The position numbers and the translations under genes are program-made. Below, in pieces: positions 60,330-64,000 of a stretch of DNA of 64,000 bases (position 1 is the stretch's first letter; each line of letters starts with the position of its first letter). Source of the stretch: Climacium dendroides (lineage: Eukaryota > Streptophyta > Bryopsida > Hypnales > Climaciaceae); NCBI GenBank assembly GCA_950106755.1, contig OX467082.1:20832001-20896000 (forward strand), in the 5' to 3' direction. The notes under the pieces are model-generated. The model was not told the DNA's origin, searched no databases, and saw only the letters and a program-made list of their open reading frames with translations.

Positions 60330-60403
60330 TGTAGTTAAGACAATTTTATTTTCTAGTTAAATTTTGTTCTTTTGAGTGTGAAATGGATTAAATGTTTAAA
60401 ATT
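60330..60403 (+). repeat. 3' LTR stub, 74 bp
   Basis: Identical to the first 74 bp of the 5' LTR (47989-48062), then diverges abruptly into unrelated DNA. Confidence 0.85.
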
Positions 60404-61130
60404 GCATTACAATATTTTAGAATTTACTACAGTAGACAACCCACATTAAGACAACACCTTAGGATCAAGACATGTTGGTGCTAGGTGGGGTGGATGCATT
60501 AGCAAAAGAGTATTGGGTTTTGGTAGAAAGTATGTCAAGTTGACAACACTTCCAAGAAATAGAACATGCCCAACTACTACTAGCCCAAAAGACAAAACTT
60601 ACATATTTTGTAACAAGTGTGTTTCAATGGCAATATGAATTTAGATAAAAGCAAAAGCAAGAACATAACGAAGTAGATTTGAGGTAGATCTCAAGCCTAC
60701 CTTAATACTTTTATATTAGGAAAAAATTGAACCCCAAAAGAGGCTGCTTCATAATGCAAAAGCTTGGGTGGGAAGAGCCTTCTCAACTCACTAATTGGAC
60801 TATGAATTGCACAATGAATTCAAAAGTTTGTCATCATTATTCAATCCATCTCCATGATCTTATAAATCTTGTGATGGTTTCATCATGAAGAATGGAGCAC
60901 ATGCCAAGTGGTGGTCCTAATGAGGATGTGGCTATCTTTATATTCATTCAAATAGTATAAAAATTAGTAAGAAAACTCAAGGCCTCTTTGTGGGTTCATT
61001 TTTTCCTAATGTTTTTTTTAATTTGAATTCAAACTAGTGTATATATGAATAAAATAGAGAATCATTTTCATATTCTTGATGATATTATGAATGCAAGGAT
61101 GGTGTTGCATTACAATATTTTAGAATTTAA
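60402..61130. repeat. Direct repeat of about 24 bp around the 3' breakpoint
   Basis: TTGCATTACAATATTTTAGA (continuing ATTT) starts at 60402, exactly where LTR homology ends, and again at about 61106. It may mark a deletion or template-switch junction. Confidence 0.6.
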
Positions 61131-64000
61131 AAGGTGCTCTTTAAGAAGCTAAAATTAGATACTCTAGTTTTTATTCAAATTTTTACTTCAATTTTCAAGG
61201 ACATAGTATTTTTCCTATGTCTACCTATCGGTGGTACTATGAATTAGAGTATGGACTTAGGAGTGGACTAGTTAAAATTCATAAAGGACAAGGGACATGC
61301 ATATGCTTGGAAATGTGGTGGAGGCACTTTCAATATTGATCAATATTATTGAAAAAGACTTTGTGAATTTTTTTGCAAGATAAATATACTAATACTCAAA
61401 TAGTTGATTCACTAGAGAAGAAGAACTTGTTTTCAATAGATATGAGATTTTTCAATGCCATTGTTTCTTATAATCTAGAGTTTTACTTAACTTCTCCAAA
61501 TCCACAAAAACACAAGTATAAGGTTTATTTTATGAGGAAAGGTATAATCAGTCTATCGTTATGTAACCAATGTCACTTTTCAAATAGAATTATACTTTGA
61601 ACTTAAATATACCTTGTTTAGACTTGTAATACAATAATATTTTTATTTCCAAGGATTGAAATTTATTTCTTAGTCCTTTATCAATGCTATGGTCACACTA
61701 AATGTTGTCCCAATCTTGCCTAAAGTTCTACAAGGTAGTCAAATAGTTTGGGCAATAAGTCAAGTTGGTCACCTAATTTTATATGTCTTATATATTATGT
61801 TCTATCACCTAATCAAAATGCCAAGATAATACTTTCAAAATAATACAAATAATTTTTTTATTATTCATTTTATGTGTTTAGGTCAATTTGTCTAGTAAGT
61901 ACTCGCCATGAGCAAAACTAATGCAAATTGCCTAAGTCTGTCAATTCTATGTCAAATAATCTCAATTGACGTAAAGTATGGTGAGTTTAGGTGTTATATC
62001 TAAATTTTTGTCTTTCTCCTTAAGCTTTTTTCCAATGTTTTTAGGTCAAATTGTCCAATCTCACAAGCATTGGTTAATTCTAATTCCACATATACAACAT
62101 TGGGACAAATTATCAATTGCCCAAACTTATAGAACTTAAGACCAAGAACTTAAATTTTACAAAGGAATAGCCAAGGGTCCTAGGATTGCGAGTCAAATTC
62201 CTAAAACTGTGTGTAATACCTCAGACCTCATATTTTCACTCAAACTTATAAACAAATATTATAACAATAATATATATTAAACTTTAAAAAATTTACAATG
62301 AGTTGTTCTTCCAAATACAACCCCAAAAAATCAAATGAAAATTCTCAATTTATTATGGGGAGAGTGGTTGGTCACACTTCTTCTGAAAAGGTGTATCCAT
62401 AGTCACATCCCATTCATCCAAGTTTTTTTTCATTCATACTATGCAAATATCTCTATTTACACTATTATAAGTATTTTGACTTTATAACTAACTTTATTTA
62501 TACTTTTTTTCAAATGAGGGGCCCCAATAGGCTCTTTTTTCCTAAAAACACTAATCTCTTCTTAACTTTTTGGTTTACATTTCTACCATAGGTCCATATG
62601 TGTAACTCATAATAACTAAACCAAAGAAATTCATCCATAAGTAATCAATCCAATATATTGTCTTTTATAATATAGCTTTTGTTTAATATCAACAAAGGCC
62701 CAAATTGTATTTAATCAAATTGGATGAATAATGAATAATAATTTTCCATACTATTGAATATGTACCATCTTTCCCAAAAGACAATGGTTGGCTACTTCTT
62801 GTTGTCTCCTTCTTTTATATATTGATTTGGAACATTAGAAAAAAATATTGCACATGACACTCATATCTTTTTTGATTGTACAAATCCTTTATATTTTAAT
62901 TTGCATTGAAGTACCATGAATGGTGTTGGCTTCATTTTTTTCTTTAAATTTTTTTCATTATTTTTTCATTGATAGACTATACAAGATTGAAATCTTTCAT
63001 AAATATCATGAAACTCTTTTAAATCATGAACCTTAAAAGATCTGCATAACCACATGTTCATAAACATATGTCTGTACAACAAGAAAAATCATATATGTTC
63101 TCTTCTTTGCAATCACTACATCTAATATAAGTAGATTCTTGGATGTGCAAATCATCTATGCAATTTGAACAAATTTTATGACATTCATTTATCACACTCT
63201 AAGTCTTTGAATAAGACAAAACATATAATTTTCAAATTGTACATTGACATGACCTTCACTTCCGTTGAACATTTTTGACTTGTTACCTTTGTTTTCTAAA
63301 GGAGTTCCTTTTCATTGTGAAAATTTTATTATTCAAATATATTGATTAGGATGGTAATTTGTGAAATAAAAAATATGACTAAAAAATTCAGGTAAGAATA
63401 ATAAAAATTATATATACATATAGTATATTTAATATATTAGGATTTAGGGATCGTGTTTCTCTTGGTGGCATTCTTGGTATTGTTAGAAAGTCTTCAACAA
63501 GGAGCTTTGTTTCATGACATTCTAACCTACGATGTGAAAATTATGGATTTTTGAATTATTTTTGGATTTTAAATTATAGAAAATTACTTTTATTTTTCTT
63601 TTGATTGTCAATGGCAATATCACAAAGCACATTAGTGTACATATGTATATATAATTCTAAACCTAATTTTTCATAAATATATGGAAAATATGGAAAAAAA
63701 AACATGACCCGTACAAGCATTGGGTCCCTTCATGTACATACTTGCTTATGTATAGTATCTTATTGAGAGTATTTCTACTTCTAACTATCGTTCTACCTTG
63801 TATTTTTAAAATTTGAATATACTATTCCACACACATTTTCAACATGTCCAATTTTGTTGAATTTAACAAACTGTAAATCCGCCTTTCAATATGTCCAACA
63901 AGTTGTTCAAGGATTAATATCACCACAAATAAACCACATTATAATTGATGCTTTTTTTATCATTTGCATCAACGTGTGGTTGAAACTTTGAATTTTTAGA
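61131..64000. other. Non-coding AT-rich stretch
   Basis: No gene seen. It holds the second copy of dispersed repeat K at 61515-61790. Confidence 0.5.
61515..61790 (+). repeat. Dispersed repeat family K, copy 2
   Basis: Partner of 45210-45500. The open frame ending at 61600 falls in this repeat and is not considered a gene. Confidence 0.6.

Larger units (their letters stand above)
47989..60403 (+). mobile_element. Large Ty3/Gypsy retroelement, Athila/Tat-like
   Basis: The order is 5' LTR, Asp-tRNA-type primer site, two leader ORFs, gag, protease, reverse transcriptase, RNase H, integrase remnant, extra coiled-coil ORF region, polypurine tract, 3' LTR stub. Placement in the non-chromodomain OTA (Athila/Tat) group is inferred from the primer site, the DGGS protease motif, leader ORFs and extra 3' ORF. 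Both LTRs start TGTAGTTAAGACAATTTTAT and are identical for their first 74 bp; the 3' LTR then stops matching at 60404, so the right end is lost. A segment of about 1.74 kb (LTR end, primer site, leader, gag start) is present twice in tandem, the second copy carrying a 687-bp Helitron-like insert. Several frameshifts and stops make it non-autonomous. Confidence 0.88.

Noticed and set aside
1..64000. tRNA, rRNA, riboswitch or bacterial-type operon signals
   Set aside because: None seen; the only tRNA-like sequences are retroelement primer-binding sites.

Overview
This is AT-rich eukaryotic nuclear DNA from a land plant. Genes are split by GT-AG introns, exons are more GC-rich than their surroundings, and most of the window is decayed transposable elements and AT-rich repeats. 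Plant markers are a TAPETUM DETERMINANT1-like gene, a chromodomain Ty3/Gypsy element, a second Gypsy element with an Asp-tRNA-type primer site and an Athila/Tat-like protease motif, and CCCTAAA telo-box motifs at a promoter. The species cannot be fixed. The accessory gene and element content fits a non-seed plant (bryophyte, lycophyte or fern), but that is inference.

Layout. 1-2.05 kb: broken transposase-like gene with a separate BAH-like C-terminal exon, followed by short tandem repeats. 3.4-4.4 kb: TA-flanked inverted-repeat element. 5.9-10.6 kb (minus): multi-exon gene for a coiled-coil RING-H2 protein, with a 20-bp minisatellite in one intron. 11.0-14.0 kb: 5'-truncated, mutated Gypsy chromovirus. 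15.5-15.9 kb (minus): unidentified ORF. 16.3-17.0 kb (minus): three-exon COA1-like mitochondrial cytochrome oxidase assembly gene. 18-33 kb: intergenic repeat landscape with several inverted-repeat (MITE-like) elements and tandem arrays. 34.4-36.2 kb (plus): four-exon TPD1-like secreted ligand gene. 36-48 kb: AT-rich DNA with repeats and no gene seen. 48.0-60.4 kb: a large Gypsy element with a 1.8-kb 5' LTR, primer-binding site, leader ORFs, gag, protease, reverse transcriptase, RNase H, broken integrase, an unidentified coiled-coil ORF region, polypurine tract and the first 74 bp of a 3' LTR. Its 5' part is duplicated in tandem and one duplicate carries a Helitron-like insertion. 60.4-64 kb: AT-rich DNA, no gene seen.

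Only three loci look like functional host genes: the RING gene, the COA1-like gene and the TPD1-like gene. For COA1 and TPD1 every exon joins in phase. For the RING gene every junction downstream of the first exon joins in phase, but the first junction is unresolved. The host genes show no operon-like or pathway relation. The strongest candidates for something undescribed are the accessory ORFs on both sides of gag-pol in the large Gypsy element, its duplicated LTR-leader segment with a paralogous empty site for the Helitron, and several unnamed inverted-repeat families. All exon limits, repeat limits and identities were read by eye; no alignment or search was run.
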